Source: Parvibaculaceae bacterium (GTDB lineage: Bacteria > Pseudomonadota > Alphaproteobacteria > Parvibaculales > Parvibaculaceae). From it: a DNA stretch of 64,000 nucleotides. Location of the stretch: positions 62,001-126,000 of the forward strand of contig JAPWJY010000007.1 in assembly GCA_028283765.1 (NCBI GenBank), read 5' to 3'. The translations under genes were made by a program, and so were the position numbers. The notes below the pieces were generated by a model, which did no database searches, was not told where the DNA came from, and saw nothing but the letters and a program-made list of their open reading frames with translations. Of the stretch, positions 35,793 through 45,324 are shown piece after piece. Within the stretch, counting starts at the first letter, position 1. The number at the start of each line of letters is the position of its first letter.

Positions 35793-36613
35793 TGAGCACG
35801 CAGATTTTCGCACCCACCATTTCCGGTACGGCCGCGACGTCGCTGGGCGATGATGAGGCCAAGGAAAAAATCGGCATCCGCGACCTGCGCTTCTACTATG
35901 GTGATTACGAAGCGCTCAAGGGGATCAATATCTCGATCCGCGACCGGCGCGTGACGGCCTTCATCGGTCCGTCGGGTTGCGGCAAGTCGACCCTGCTGCG
36001 CACCATGAACCGGATCTATGAAATGTATCCGGGCCAGCGCACGACCGGCGAAATCAATGTCGATGGCCGCAATATCCTTGATCCCAAGGAAGATCTGACG
36101 CGGCTGCGCTCCAATATCGGCATGGTCTTCCAGAAGCCGACGCCCTTCCCGATGTCGATCTGGGAAAACGTCGCCTTCGGCATCCGGCTCTACGAGAACC
36201 TCCCCAAGGCCGATCTCGACGAGCGCGTGCACTGGGCGCTGTCGCGCACGGCGCTCTGGGATGAGGTCAAGGACAAGCTGAACCAGCTCGGCACCGGCCT
36301 TTCAGGCGGCCAGCAGCAGCGCCTCTGCATCGCCCGCGCGGTCGCGGTGAAGCCCGGCATCCTGCTGATGGACGAGCCGGCCTCCGCGCTCGATCCGATC
36401 TCGACCGCAAAGCTCGAAGAGCTGATCGCCGAATTGCGCGACGATTTCTGCATCGTGATCGTGACGCACAACATGCAGCAGGCCGCCCGCGCCGCCGACT
36501 ACACCGCCTTCATGTATCTGGGCGATCTGGTCGAATATGACACGTCGGAAAAGATATTCACCAATCCGGCGGACAAGCGCACCCGCGACTATGTGACGGG
36601 CCGCTTCGGCTAA
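35792..36613 (+). CDS. pstB: phosphate ABC transporter ATPase PstB
   Basis: This 273-residue ATPase powers phosphate uptake. It has Walker [17 protein letters not shown], signature [17 protein letters not shown], Walker [13 protein letters not shown] and the H-loop [13 protein letters not shown], all intact. The end [25 protein letters not shown] is typical of PstB. A strong terminator follows at once. phoU, which usually comes next, is missing from this site, so phosphate signalling must use a phoU elsewhere or another way. Confidence 0.96.
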   Translation: MSTQIFAPTISGTAATSLGDDEAKEKIGIRDLRFYYGDYEALKGINISIRDRRVTAFIGPSGCGKSTLLRTMNRIYEMYPGQRTTGEINVDGRNILDPKEDLTRLRSNIGMVFQKPTPFPMSIWENVAFGIRLYENLPKADLDERVHWALSRTALWDEVKDKLNQLGTGLSGGQQQRLCIARAVAVKPGILLMDEPASALDPISTAKLEELIAELRDDFCIVIVTHNMQQAARAADYTAFMYLGDLVEYDTSEKIFTNPADKRTRDYVTGRFG

Positions 36614-36637
36614 GGCTTTTCTAGCTGGTGGAATATC

Positions 36638-36671
36638 ACGCGCGGAACGTCTGTTCCGCGCGTTTTTTATT
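36638..36671 (+). terminator. rho-independent terminator after pstB
   Basis: ACGCGCGGAAC (36638-36648) and GTTCCGCGCGT (36653-36663) form a perfect 11-bp stem with a GTCT loop, followed by TTTTTATT. It is placed between pstB and the convergent pip gene and could serve the pip transcript as well, though the U-run favours the plus strand. Confidence 0.88.
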
Positions 36672-36680
36672 GCGTTCCGC

Positions 36681-37583
36681 TCAGCCGATGGGATCGAGGA
36701 ATTTGACCACGGCGTCGAGGCAGGCTTCCTTCTCTTCCACATGGGGCATGTGGCTTGAGTGCTCGAAGATGATCCAGCGGACATCGGGGATATTGTCGGC
36801 GAAGGGCTGCACGCAGGCCGGCGTGGCCTCGTCATAGCGCCCGGAGATCAGCAGCGTCTTCGCTTTGATGAGGTGCGCGCGGGCTTCCACGGTCCAGTTC
36901 TTCATCGTGCCGATGACGTGGAATTCGTTGGGGCCGTTCATGGTGCCATAGACGGTCGGATCGTCCTCGATGGCGGCGAAGGTGCGGGCGACTTCCGGCG
37001 GATTGGGCACGATGCGGCAGACATGGCGGTTGTTGAAAACCTCGGTCGCGGCCTTGTATTCGGGCGAATCCGTCGTTTCCGCCTGCTCATGTTCGAGCAG
37101 CGTCGCCTGCACGTCGGCGGGCAGGTCGAGGCGCAGCCGGTTCGCCTCCTTCACCCAGGTGATCATGGAGGCGGGCGAATTGGCGATGATCAGGCCCTTG
37201 AGCCCGGCCGGTTGCAGAACGGCGTGTTCGGACCCGAGCATGCCGCCCCAGGACTGGCCGTAGAGGTGGTAGCCGTCATTGATGCCGAGGTGGATCAGCA
37301 GGTTTTCAAGCTCGGCCAGAAAGAATGGGACGGTCCAGAAGTCCGCGCCCTTGTCGCGCAGATGGGTGGATTTGCCATTGCCGATCTGGTCGTAGTGGAT
37401 GACGGCGCGGCCGCTGGCGGCGGCGATGTCCTTCAGGGAGTCGACGTAATCATGCGTACATCCGGGCCCGCCATGGACCACGACGAGAGGCAATTTGCCG
37501 GACGCCAGATCGCCGGTGACCCGGTACCAGGTTTTATATCCCTGAAAATCGGCGAAGCCTTCATGGGTTTGAATATCCGACAC
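36681..37583 (-). CDS. pip: proline iminopeptidase-family alpha/beta hydrolase
   Basis: This 300-residue S33 hydrolase has the oxyanion-hole stretch [14 protein letters not shown], the nucleophile Ser in [13 protein letters not shown], and the His in [12 protein letters not shown] near the end. The acid should be the Asp in [11 protein letters not shown]. No signal peptide is seen. It starts with GTG (AAAGGGG upstream). The gene is directly downstream of a LuxR solo gene on the same strand. Such pip genes are the known target and neighbour of the OryR/XccR/PipR group of LuxR solos. A lux-box-like site with a -10 box lies 34 to 82 bases upstream of its start. It may release N-terminal proline from peptides or act on a plant amide signal. 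Confidence 0.85.
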   Translation of the reverse strand: MSDIQTHEGFADFQGYKTWYRVTGDLASGKLPLVVVHGGPGCTHDYVDSLKDIAAASGRAVIHYDQIGNGKSTHLRDKGADFWTVPFFLAELENLLIHLGINDGYHLYGQSWGGMLGSEHAVLQPAGLKGLIIANSPASMITWVKEANRLRLDLPADVQATLLEHEQAETTDSPEYKAATEVFNNRHVCRIVPNPPEVARTFAAIEDDPTVYGTMNGPNEFHVIGTMKNWTVEARAHLIKAKTLLISGRYDEATPACVQPFADNIPDVRWIIFEHSSHMPHVEEKEACLDAVVKFLDPIG

Positions 37584-37616
37584 GCGCTTGCCCCTTTGCT
37601 GGAAAGACCATGGGCA

Positions 37617-37665
37617 AGGCTAGCGTGGGGTGAGGAGGGGAGACCAGCTAGCAAAACCTATAGGA
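37617..37665 (-). promoter_or_regulatory. lux-box-like element and -10 box of pip
   Basis: On the minus strand the 20-mer at 37665-37646 reads TCCTATAGGTTTTGCTAGCT, with a CTA-N10-TAG dyad like the CTG-N10-CAG of lux boxes. After 23 more bases comes TAGCCT (37622-37617), a possible -10 box. The same arrangement, with 17 of 19 core bases identical and TAACCT at the same offset, is found upstream of the peptide ABC importer (38592-38640). A class II LuxR-type activated promoter is inferred. Confidence 0.65.
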
Positions 37666-37699
37666 GTGTCCCGTTTCGGGATCCTGCTCGTCTTGTTTG

Positions 37700-38470
37700 T
37701 CAGCAATGACCTTCAAGCAGCCGGTAATGGGCCGCGCGGGCGACGGCCTGAAAGCGGTTGCGGGCCCCCAGCTTGCGGGCGGCGCTGTTCATGTGCAGCG
37801 TCACGGTGGCGATCGAGCGGTCGAGCCTGTGGGCGATTTCCTTGGCGGTCAGGCCCTCGGCGCTCAATTGCAGGCACTCGCGCTCCTTGTCCGTGATGCG
37901 GATATGGGTGCAGCGCCGTTCGCGGTCGCTGAACAGGGTAAAGATCGAGTCATGGAAAAGATTGCCGAGGAGCCCGATGTCGGCGAGCCGGCTTTCGGCG
38001 TCCCGGTCAAAGCCCTTTTCCGGGTCGATGCGGATGCCGGTGAAGGTGGCAAGGCCGCCGCCTGCCGGGTGGATCGGCACGGTCACGCCGCAGGTCATGC
38101 GGGTATCCTTGAGGTAGCGCACCACCGGGTCATGGGCCTTGTTGAGCACCCGGTCCATCACGCTGCTCTGCCGGCCGTCATAGGACCAGACGAAGGGGGC
38201 CGTCACCTCCATCGCGGCATGCTGCACCGGGTCGATCTGATAATAGCCGCCCCGGTTCCACAGCTCGGACATGCTTTCCGGCACGTTGCGGAAGCGCAGG
38301 ACCGAGGGGGTGATCAGCCCGCCGTCATGGGCGGTCGGAACCGGGGAGTAATCGTAGATCACGGAGGTGAAGCCGAATGCCGCCATCAGGGCGGAAGCCT
38401 GGTCGAAACGGCCCTCCAGCGTGGTTTCCTTGAGAAGCGCTTCGTTCATGTCCGCAATTTTATGTCTCAT
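37700..38470 (-). CDS. LuxR family regulator, plant-responsive LuxR-solo type
   Basis: This 256-residue protein has an N-terminal autoinducer-binding domain and a C-terminal LuxR helix-turn-helix (ITDKERECLQLSAEGLTAKE to IATVTLHMNSAARKLGA). Aligned on the DP motif of LuxR/TraR, the family positions W57 and Y61 are here Met67 and Trp71 (SMSELWNRGGYYQIDP), while D70, P71 and W85 are kept (Asp80, Pro81, Trp95). Met/Trp at these two sites is the hallmark of the OryR/XccR/PsoR/PipR solos that respond to plant compounds rather than acyl-homoserine lactones. No luxI is in the window. The start is uncertain: 38470 is used, and 38449 or 38524 are possible. Its gene lies between pip and the divergent peptide importer, both probable targets. 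Confidence 0.85.
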   Translation of the reverse strand: MRHKIADMNEALLKETTLEGRFDQASALMAAFGFTSVIYDYSPVPTAHDGGLITPSVLRFRNVPESMSELWNRGGYYQIDPVQHAAMEVTAPFVWSYDGRQSSVMDRVLNKAHDPVVRYLKDTRMTCGVTVPIHPAGGGLATFTGIRIDPEKGFDRDAESRLADIGLLGNLFHDSIFTLFSDRERRCTHIRITDKERECLQLSAEGLTAKEIAHRLDRSIATVTLHMNSAARKLGARNRFQAVARAAHYRLLEGHC

Positions 38471-38591
38471 GGCGCCAACTTCGGGTTGTCTCATCGGGGA
38501 GAAACAGGCCTGAGGGAGCAACATGCATGAAATGAGCCAGATTTACGAATGCTTAATGTGATTTGCCGGGTTCTCCCGGATTGACCCCACA

Positions 38592-38640
38592 ACCTATAAG
38601 TTTTTCTAGCTATCCCCGCTCCTTTGCAGCTTTGTAACCT
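38592..38640 (+). promoter_or_regulatory. lux-box-like element and -10 box of the peptide importer
   Basis: The 20-mer at 38592-38611 reads ACCTATAAGTTTTTCTAGCT, with a CTA-N10-TAG dyad. TAACCT (38635-38640) follows 23 bases later. The element matches the pip promoter element in 17 of 19 core bases and the -10 offset is the same. It lies between luxR and the importer genes, about 125 bases before the first importer start codon. Confidence 0.65.
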
Positions 38641-38737
38641 AGACGCAGAACCATGGCTCGCCGCAGACTTGGGAATCGGGGCAGCGGATCCCATGGACGG
38701 GCAGATCCATGTTGGGCATCACAGGAGGCACATTTCC

Positions 38738-40414
38738 ATGAAACAGTCTGGATGGCTTCGCAGGGGAGCCGCTGTCGCGGTCCTCGCGATGGCGACAGCG
38801 GGGGCCGGGCTCTCGCCAGCACTGGCGGACGATGCTCCCCACAAGGGTGGCGTGATGCGTCTGGTGGCGCGATCCGCGGCGGGCACGATCGATCCGCAGA
38901 TCAACTACACGCTGCAATATTTTCAGATCAACTATGTGCTCTATGACACGCTGGTGACCTTCAAGAAGGTCGGCGGCACGGACGGCTTCACCATGGTGCC
39001 GGACTTGGCCGAGAGCGTCCCCCAGCCGGAAGACGGCGGCAAGACCTACACCTTCAAGATCCGCAAGGGCATCAAGTTCTCGAACGGCCAGGAACTGACC
39101 GTGAAGGACGTGGTTGCCTCCTATCAGCGCATCTTCAAGATTTCCGGCCCGACCTCGGGCACCTTCTATAACGGCATCGTCGGGGCGGACGCCTGCCTGA
39201 AGACGCCTGCTACCTGCACGCTCGCGGGGGGTGTCGTGGGGGATGAGGCGGCGGGTACGGTCACCTTCCACCTGACCCAGCCGGACGCCGAATTCTTCTA
39301 CAAGATCGCCATGCCTCACGCGGCCATCGTGCCGGCCGATACGCCGGCCAAGGACGCGGGCACCACGCCCATTCCCGGCACCGGCGCCTACTCCATCGCC
39401 AGCTATGATCCCAACAAGCAGTTGAAGCTTGTGCGCAATCCCTATTTCAAGGAATGGAGCAAGGATGCGCAGCCGGAAGCCTATGTCGATGAAATCGACT
39501 ATGATTTCGGGCTGACGGACGAGGCTGAGGTCACCGCCGTGCAGAACGGGCAGGCCGACTGGATGTTCGACCAGCCGCCGTCTGACCGTCTGGCTGAAAT
39601 CGGCACCAAATATGCCGATCAGGTTCATATCAACACGCTGATGGCGATGTGGTATGCGCCGATGAACACGAACATGGCGCCCTTCAATGATGCACGTGTG
39701 CGTCAGGCCGTGAACTATGCCATCGACCGCAAGGCGCTTGTCGATCTCTTCGGCGGGCCGGTGCTGGGTTCGCCCACCTGCCAGATCCTGCCGCCCGGCT
39801 TCCCCGGACATGAGGATTACTGCCCCTACACCAAGAACCCGGGCGCGAAATGGACGGCTCCTGATCTCGAAAAAGCCAAGGAGCTTGTGAAGGCTTCGGG
39901 CACGGCGGGCCAGAAGGTCTCCATCGTGGTCGAGGACACCACGGTTTCCCGCGCCATCGGCGTCTATCTGCAAAGCGTGCTGAACAGCCTTGGCTATGAC
40001 ACCTCGGTCAAGGCGATCTCGCCCAATATCCAGTTCACCTACATCCAGAACACCAACAACAAGGTGCAGATGAGCGTTTCGCAATGGTATCAGGACTATC
40101 CGGCGGCGTCGGACTTCCTGAACATCCTGTTCAGCTGCGCCGCGTTCCATCCCGGATCGGATGCCTCGGTGAACATTTCAGGCTTCTGCGACAAGGATGT
40201 GGACGCCAAGATCCAGAAGGCGATGGCGCTGGCGGTGACCGACCAGGCCGGGGCCAACAAGATCTGGGCCGAGGTGGACAAGGATGTGACGGACAAGGCT
40301 CCGGTGGCCGTGTTCTTTACGCCGAAGCACGTTGACTTCGTGTCGAAGCGGCTGGGCAACTTCCAGTTCAATCCGCAGTTCCAGTGGATCGTGTCGCAAG
40401 GCTGGGTGAAATAA
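38738..40414 (+). CDS. peptide ABC transporter substrate-binding protein (family 5)
   Basis: This 558-residue periplasmic binding protein is of the DppA/OppA family. It has a signal peptide (residues about 1-30, ending LSPALA) and the family-5 motif FKIRKGIKFSNGQELTVKDV, followed by the lobe regions ending in FNPQFQWIVSQGW. ATG 38738 follows AGGAGG. It is the first gene of a complete importer (binding protein, two permeases, two ATPases). The ligand could be a peptide or another amide. The LuxR-solo neighbour suggests a plant-derived signal or nutrient, as in the PipR system of a cottonwood Pseudomonas, where a peptide importer is next to pip and the regulator gene. Confidence 0.9.
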   Translation: MKQSGWLRRGAAVAVLAMATAGAGLSPALADDAPHKGGVMRLVARSAAGTIDPQINYTLQYFQINYVLYDTLVTFKKVGGTDGFTMVPDLAESVPQPEDGGKTYTFKIRKGIKFSNGQELTVKDVVASYQRIFKISGPTSGTFYNGIVGADACLKTPATCTLAGGVVGDEAAGTVTFHLTQPDAEFFYKIAMPHAAIVPADTPAKDAGTTPIPGTGAYSIASYDPNKQLKLVRNPYFKEWSKDAQPEAYVDEIDYDFGLTDEAEVTAVQNGQADWMFDQPPSDRLAEIGTKYADQVHINTLMAMWYAPMNTNMAPFNDARVRQAVNYAIDRKALVDLFGGPVLGSPTCQILPPGFPGHEDYCPYTKNPGAKWTAPDLEKAKELVKASGTAGQKVSIVVEDTTVSRAIGVYLQSVLNSLGYDTSVKAISPNIQFTYIQNTNNKVQMSVSQWYQDYPAASDFLNILFSCAAFHPGSDASVNISGFCDKDVDAKIQKAMALAVTDQAGANKIWAEVDKDVTDKAPVAVFFTPKHVDFVSKRLGNFQFNPQFQWIVSQGWVK

Positions 40415-40450
40415 TCAGCCGGAGTGTGACTGTTTGAGGCAGGATTTCCC

Positions 40451-41503
40451 ATGAGTATGACGTCGGAGGACCTGCCTTCGGATTTCCCCGCGGCGGTAGC
40501 GCTCAAGAGGCGTCCCGCTGCGGGTCCATGGATCACGGCCTGGCGCAAGCTGCGGCGCGACAGGGCGGCCATGGCGGCGCTGGGCGTGCTTTTGCTGGTT
40601 CTGCTGCTGTGCCTGCTGGCCACGGCCTATGCCCGCCATGTGGCCCACACCGATCCGTTCGTGTCGAATATCAGCGGCAGCTTCACGCTCGATGGCGTGA
40701 CAAGGCCCGTGCTGGAGCCCTCGACCACGGGGCTGGGACTGGGTTTCACGCCCATCGGCCCGACATGGAACATCAATGGCTATTTTCTCGGGGCGGACAA
40801 TCAGGGCCGCGACGTCGCCGCGCGCATTCTTTATGGCGGGCGCAACTCGCTGCTGATCGCGGGCACATCGACCCTCATCTGCCTTGTGCTTGCGACCGTG
40901 ATCGGCGTGGTCGCAGGCTTCATGGGCGGGCTTGTCGATGCAGTGCTGTCGCGCCTGCTCGATGTACTCTGGGCCTTTCCCATCTATCTGCTGGCGATCT
41001 CGCTCTCCATCGTGCTGATCTCGAAGGGCTTTGACATAGGGCCGATCTCGATCACCTCGGGGAGCCTGTGGCTGCCGATCTTCATCATCGGCATCGTCTA
41101 TGTGCCCTATGTGGCGCGCCCGATCCGCGGCGAGGTGCTGTCGCTCAAATCGAGCGAATTCGTGCTGGCGGCCATCGGCCTTGGCGTGCCTTCGCTGCGC
41201 ATCCTGTGGAAAGACGTGTTGCCCAATGTGATGACCCGGGTGATCGTGTTCGTGCCGATCATGATCGCGCTCAACATGCTGACGGAATCGGCGCTGTCGT
41301 TCCTTTCGATCGGTGTGCAGGCGCCTGACGCAAGCTGGGGCACGATCATTCAGGATGGCCAGACCATGCTCTACACGCGCCCCATCGTGGCGCTCGCTCC
41401 GGGCCTTGCCATCGTCATCACCGTGCTCGCGCTCAATGTGCTGGGCGATGGCGTGCGCGATGCGCTCGATCCCAAGTCGAAGCTCAGGATCGGGGGCGCC
41501 TGA
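40451..41503 (+). CDS. peptide ABC transporter permease, DppC type
   Basis: This 350-residue permease has an N-terminal helix (residues about 41-62), a long periplasmic loop with FFLGADNQGRD-like text (NGYFLGADNQGRDVAARILY) and a standard five-helix core. The EAA loop is LSLKSSEFVLAAIGLGVPSL. LGADNQGRD is the usual DppC/OppC motif. It is placed before the DppB-type gene, the reverse of the common dppABCDF order. Its stop codon overlaps the next start by one base. Confidence 0.9.
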   Translation: MSMTSEDLPSDFPAAVALKRRPAAGPWITAWRKLRRDRAAMAALGVLLLVLLLCLLATAYARHVAHTDPFVSNISGSFTLDGVTRPVLEPSTTGLGLGFTPIGPTWNINGYFLGADNQGRDVAARILYGGRNSLLIAGTSTLICLVLATVIGVVAGFMGGLVDAVLSRLLDVLWAFPIYLLAISLSIVLISKGFDIGPISITSGSLWLPIFIIGIVYVPYVARPIRGEVLSLKSSEFVLAAIGLGVPSLRILWKDVLPNVMTRVIVFVPIMIALNMLTESALSFLSIGVQAPDASWGTIIQDGQTMLYTRPIVALAPGLAIVITVLALNVLGDGVRDALDPKSKLRIGGA

Positions 41504-42477
41504 TGATCAGCATGATCGTTCGCCGCCTCGCGCAGATGATTTTCGTGATGTTCGGCATCAGCGTCGTCGTCTTCCTGATTTTCTTCGCGACGCCGGGAGC
41601 GGACCCCGCCTCGCGCATTGCGGGGCGCAACGCCTCGCCCGAAACGCTGGCGGCGGTGCGCAAGGATTTCGGCCTCGACCGGCCAGTGCCGGTTCAATAT
41701 GCCATCATGATGAAGCGGCTTTTCATCACGCAGGATCTGACCTCCTTCGTCAATCGCGGCCAGAAGGTGGTGCCGTCCGTGATGGGCGCGGTGCCGGTGA
41801 CGCTGTCGCTGGTGATCGGCGCGGCGATCCTGTGGGTGATCGGGGGCATTGTCGTCGGCGTCATGGCCGCCGCGTGGCGCGGATCGGTGCTGGACCGGGG
41901 ATTGATGATTGTCGGCCTGATCGGCGTTTCCATGCCGGTGTTCTGGCTCGGCGAGATGATGAACCTCGTCAGCCAGAGCCGTTTCCACGACAGTTTCCTG
42001 TTTTCATGGGTGCCGGGGCTCGGCTACACGCCGCTGACGCAGGATCCTTTCGGCTGGTTCAAGGCGCTGGTCATTCCGTGGATGACGCTGGCGGTGCTCT
42101 ATATCGGGCTTTACGGACGCGTGCTGCGGGCAAGCCTGATCGAGGCGAGCCAGGAGGATTATATCCGCACCGCGCGCAGCAAGGGCCTGAGCGAGACGCA
42201 GGTGCTGCTGCGCCATGCTTTGCGCACCTCTCTCATCACCTTCGTCACGCTGTTCGGCCTCGATTTCGGTGCGCTCGTCGGTGGGGGCGCGCTGCTGACC
42301 GAGGTGGTCTTCGGTTTGCAGGGCGTGGGCAAGCTCACGTATGACGCGCTCCAGAACCTCGACCTGCCGATGATCATGGCGACCGTCATTTATGCTTCGT
42401 TCTTTGTCGTTACGGCCAATTTCCTGGTGGATCTGCTTTATGCCTTTCTCGACCCCCGCGTCCGGCAAGATGCCTGA
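41503..42477 (+). CDS. peptide ABC transporter permease, DppB type
   Basis: This 324-residue permease has six helices, the first near residues 9-30 (MIFVMFGISVVVFLIFF). The family motif after it reads PGADPASRIAGRNASPETLA. The EAA loop is EASQEDYIRTARSKGLSETQ. It forms the channel with the DppC-type protein. The gene overlaps the ATPase gene that follows by 8 bases. Confidence 0.9.
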   Translation: MISMIVRRLAQMIFVMFGISVVVFLIFFATPGADPASRIAGRNASPETLAAVRKDFGLDRPVPVQYAIMMKRLFITQDLTSFVNRGQKVVPSVMGAVPVTLSLVIGAAILWVIGGIVVGVMAAAWRGSVLDRGLMIVGLIGVSMPVFWLGEMMNLVSQSRFHDSFLFSWVPGLGYTPLTQDPFGWFKALVIPWMTLAVLYIGLYGRVLRASLIEASQEDYIRTARSKGLSETQVLLRHALRTSLITFVTLFGLDFGALVGGGALLTEVVFGLQGVGKLTYDALQNLDLPMIMATVIYASFFVVTANFLVDLLYAFLDPRVRQDA

Positions 42478-43516
42478 GCCGCTTCTCCCCGAGCCACTGC
42501 TTGACGTCCGCGACCTGCGCGTGTCGTTCCGGACGGAGCAGGGGCTTGTGCGGGCGGTCGATGGCGTTTCATTCACGGTCGGCCATGGCGAGATCGTCGG
42601 CATGGTGGGCGAATCCGGTTCGGGCAAGACCATGTCGCTGCTGAGCGTGGCCGGTCTCATCAACGATCCCAACGCCGTCATCGAAGGCTCGATCCGCTTC
42701 AAGGGGCAGGAGCTTCTCGGCCTCTCGCGCAAGGGGTGGCGCCATATTCGCGGCAACGAGATCGCGGTGATCTTCCAGGACCCGATGACGGCGCTGACGC
42801 CCGTTTACACCATCGGCTGGCAGATCATCGAGCAGATCCGGGTGCACAACAATATCTCCAGACGCGCCGCGCGCACCCGCGCCATCGAGATGCTGGAGGC
42901 GGTGGGCATTCCCCATCCCCATGTGCAGGTGGATCGCTATCCCCACCAGCTCTCGGGCGGGATGCGCCAGCGCGCCTTCATCGCCATGGCGCTTTCCTGC
43001 AATCCCGCGCTGCTGATCGCCGATGAGCCGACCACGGCGCTCGACGTGACCGTGCAGGCGCAGATTCTGGAGCTGATCCGCAAACTGCGACAGGATTTCG
43101 GCTCCTCCATCGTCATGGTCACTCACGATATGGGTGTGGTCGCGGAGGTGGCTGACCGGGTGATGGTGATGTATGCCGGGCGCATCGTCGAAAAAGGCAC
43201 CAAGCGCGACATATTCAAGGCGGCGGAACATCCCTATAGCTGGGGCCTGTTCGACTCGATTCCGCCGCTCGACGGCGTGAGACCGCACCGGCTGAAATCC
43301 ATTCCGGGTTCGCCGCCCTCCCTGCTCGATCTGCCGAAGGGTTGCGCCTTCGCGCCCCGCTGCCGCTATCGTTTCGATAAATGTGCGGAACGCCCGTTCC
43401 TGACCGGCGAGGAGGGCCATCTGGCGGCCTGTTTCCTGCCCGATGCGCAACGCCACAACCGGGCGCTCGCAGATGCCGCGCTTGCCGATGCAGCCATGAC
43501 GGGGATAGCCCGATGA
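42470..43516 (+). CDS. peptide ABC transporter ATPase, DppD type
   Basis: This 348-residue ATPase has Walker [18 protein letters not shown], signature [15 protein letters not shown], Walker [21 protein letters not shown] and the H-loop [14 protein letters not shown]. The C-terminal oligopeptide/dipeptide motif with cysteines ([15 protein letters not shown]) may hold an Fe-S cluster, as in DppD proteins. ATG 42470 is inside the end of the permease gene. Its end overlaps the next ATPase start (ATGA). Confidence 0.92.
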   Translation: MPEPLLPEPLLDVRDLRVSFRTEQGLVRAVDGVSFTVGHGEIVGMVGESGSGKTMSLLSVAGLINDPNAVIEGSIRFKGQELLGLSRKGWRHIRGNEIAVIFQDPMTALTPVYTIGWQIIEQIRVHNNISRRAARTRAIEMLEAVGIPHPHVQVDRYPHQLSGGMRQRAFIAMALSCNPALLIADEPTTALDVTVQAQILELIRKLRQDFGSSIVMVTHDMGVVAEVADRVMVMYAGRIVEKGTKRDIFKAAEHPYSWGLFDSIPPLDGVRPHRLKSIPGSPPSLLDLPKGCAFAPRCRYRFDKCAERPFLTGEEGHLAACFLPDAQRHNRALADAALADAAMTGIAR

Positions 43517-44511
43517 GCCCGGCAACCCTGGCAAGGCCGCTCCTTCAGGTCACGGAACTTTCCAAGCAATACAGGGTGGGCCGCAGCCTGCTGCCAAGCC
43601 GCCGCAAAACCGTCTATGCCGTCGATAACGTGACTTTCGATGTCGAGGAGGGAGAAACGCTCGGCCTTGTCGGGGAATCCGGCTGCGGCAAGTCGACGCT
43701 GGGGCGCTGCCTGCTGCGACTCTATGACATTACCTCCGGCACCATCCTGTTCGATGGACAGGACATATCGCGGAAATCCGTGCGCGCGATGCGTCCGCTC
43801 CGGCGCGAGATGCAGATGGTATTTCAGGACCCGTCGGCCTCACTCAACCCGCGCCGCCGTATCGGCGATCTGCTGGCCGAACCGTTGCGCGTCCACGGCA
43901 AAAAGACGCGCAGCGAAATCGATGACCGGGTGCGTGAACTGATCCGGCTGGTGGAATTGCAGCCCGATCACATCAACCGGTTTCCGCATGAATTTTCCGG
44001 TGGCCAGCGCCAGCGCATCGGTATCGCCCGGGCGCTTGCGCTCGAACCGCGTCTGATCGTGGCCGATGAGCCGGTTTCCGCGCTTGACGTTTCCGTGCAG
44101 GCGCAGATCGTCAATCTGTTCGCGGATCTGCGCGAGCGGCTGAATCTCACCTATGTATTCATCGCCCATGATCTGAGCGTGGTGCGGCAGGTGGCGAACC
44201 GCACCGCCGTGATGTATCTGGGTTCCATCGTTGAACTGGGGCCGACGGAGGAAACCTTCCAGACACCGCTTCATCCCTATACGGCGGCTCTTATCTCATC
44301 AGTGCCGGTGCCCGACATCGACCTGATCTCGCGGCGCAAGCGCATCATCCTGCGGGGCGATGTGCCGAGCCCGATGAACCCGCCAGCCGGTTGCCGCTTC
44401 AACACGCGCTGTCCTTATGCCACGGATCATTGCCGCACGGAGCGGCCCTTGCTGCGGCCCATGGGAAATGGACGCTCTGTCGCCTGCCATTATCCCCTCT
44501 CTCCAGCCTGA
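43513..44511 (+). CDS. peptide ABC transporter ATPase, DppF type
   Basis: This 332-residue ATPase is partner of the DppD-type protein. It has Walker [18 protein letters not shown], signature [17 protein letters not shown], Walker [21 protein letters not shown] and the H-loop [14 protein letters not shown]. The C-terminal motif is [15 protein letters not shown]. The start at 43513 overlaps the stop of the previous gene, showing translational coupling. The hydrolase gene starts 12 bases after its stop, so it belongs to the same operon. Confidence 0.92.
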   Translation: MSPATLARPLLQVTELSKQYRVGRSLLPSRRKTVYAVDNVTFDVEEGETLGLVGESGCGKSTLGRCLLRLYDITSGTILFDGQDISRKSVRAMRPLRREMQMVFQDPSASLNPRRRIGDLLAEPLRVHGKKTRSEIDDRVRELIRLVELQPDHINRFPHEFSGGQRQRIGIARALALEPRLIVADEPVSALDVSVQAQIVNLFADLRERLNLTYVFIAHDLSVVRQVANRTAVMYLGSIVELGPTEETFQTPLHPYTAALISSVPVPDIDLISRRKRIILRGDVPSPMNPPAGCRFNTRCPYATDHCRTERPLLRPMGNGRSVACHYPLSPA

Positions 44512-44523
44512 TGAGGTAATGCG

Positions 44524-45216
44524 ATGACCTCGTGGAAAACAGCCTACCGGTCTCTTTATTATGAGGGCGCACCCGAGCCGGAAGATCCGGTGCTGGAAAA
44601 GGGTAGGGTTGCGCTACTCGTCATCGACGTCCAGAACACCTATCTCGAACGGCCTGACCGGAGCGCCCTGAATGCGGCGGAACAGGCCCGCTATGACAAG
44701 TGGACGCCTTTTCACGAGCGCATGAACAATATTGTCATTCCTACTATCGCAAGGCTGATAGCAGCTTTCCGTGAGGGAGGGCACGAGGTGCTCTTCGCCC
44801 GGATCGCCTGCCAGACGAAGGATGGGCGTGACCGCTCGCTCAGCCAGAAAAAACCGGGCTGGAACAATCTGCTTCTGCCGAAAGACGAGGCGCCATCGCA
44901 GCTTGTGGCTGCGCTTGCGCCGTGTGGGGATGAAATCGTCGTCACCAAGACGACCGACAGCGCGCTGACTGGCACGAACCTTCGGCTTATCCTCGCCAAT
45001 CTCGGAATCAATCATGTCGTCTGTGCCGGGATATTCACGGATCAGTGTATTTCATCGACGGTCCGCAGCCTCGCGGATGAAAGCTTCGATGTCACCGTCA
45101 TCGAGGATGGATGTGCGGCGGCAAGCGATGCGCTGCATCATCATGAACTGGAAATCATCAATATGATTTATTGTCATGTGATGAACAGTCATGAACTGAT
45201 CCAGTACCTGCCCTGA
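44524..45216 (+). CDS. isochorismatase-family cysteine hydrolase
   Basis: This 230-residue hydrolase has the expected triad: Asp in LLVIDVQNTYLE, Lys in IVVTKTTDSALTGTN and Cys in CAGIFTDQCISSTVRSLAD, with a nearby cis-peptide region. Members cut C-N bonds of small amides (N-carbamoylsarcosine, ureidoacrylate, nicotinamide, maleamate) or vinyl ethers such as isochorismate. The long N-terminal tail before the first strand is like N-carbamoylsarcosine amidase relatives. Being in the importer operon, it probably cleaves the imported amide-type compound. This is inference. Confidence 0.87.
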   Translation: MTSWKTAYRSLYYEGAPEPEDPVLEKGRVALLVIDVQNTYLERPDRSALNAAEQARYDKWTPFHERMNNIVIPTIARLIAAFREGGHEVLFARIACQTKDGRDRSLSQKKPGWNNLLLPKDEAPSQLVAALAPCGDEIVVTKTTDSALTGTNLRLILANLGINHVVCAGIFTDQCISSTVRSLADESFDVTVIEDGCAAASDALHHHELEIINMIYCHVMNSHELIQYLP

Positions 45217-45324
45217 TTTCCAAGGTCCTCAAGTCGTAGTCGCCATGCTGCGACCGAATAGCCCTTTTACATTTGCCTTTCTGCGCTAGCATGATTTCCG
45301 AGAGAACATGATCGGAGGGGCAAT

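Noticed and set aside
36681-38470. Complete LuxI/LuxR quorum-sensing pair
   Set aside because: No luxI-like gene occurs on either strand in the window, and the ligand-site residues differ from homoserine-lactone receptors.
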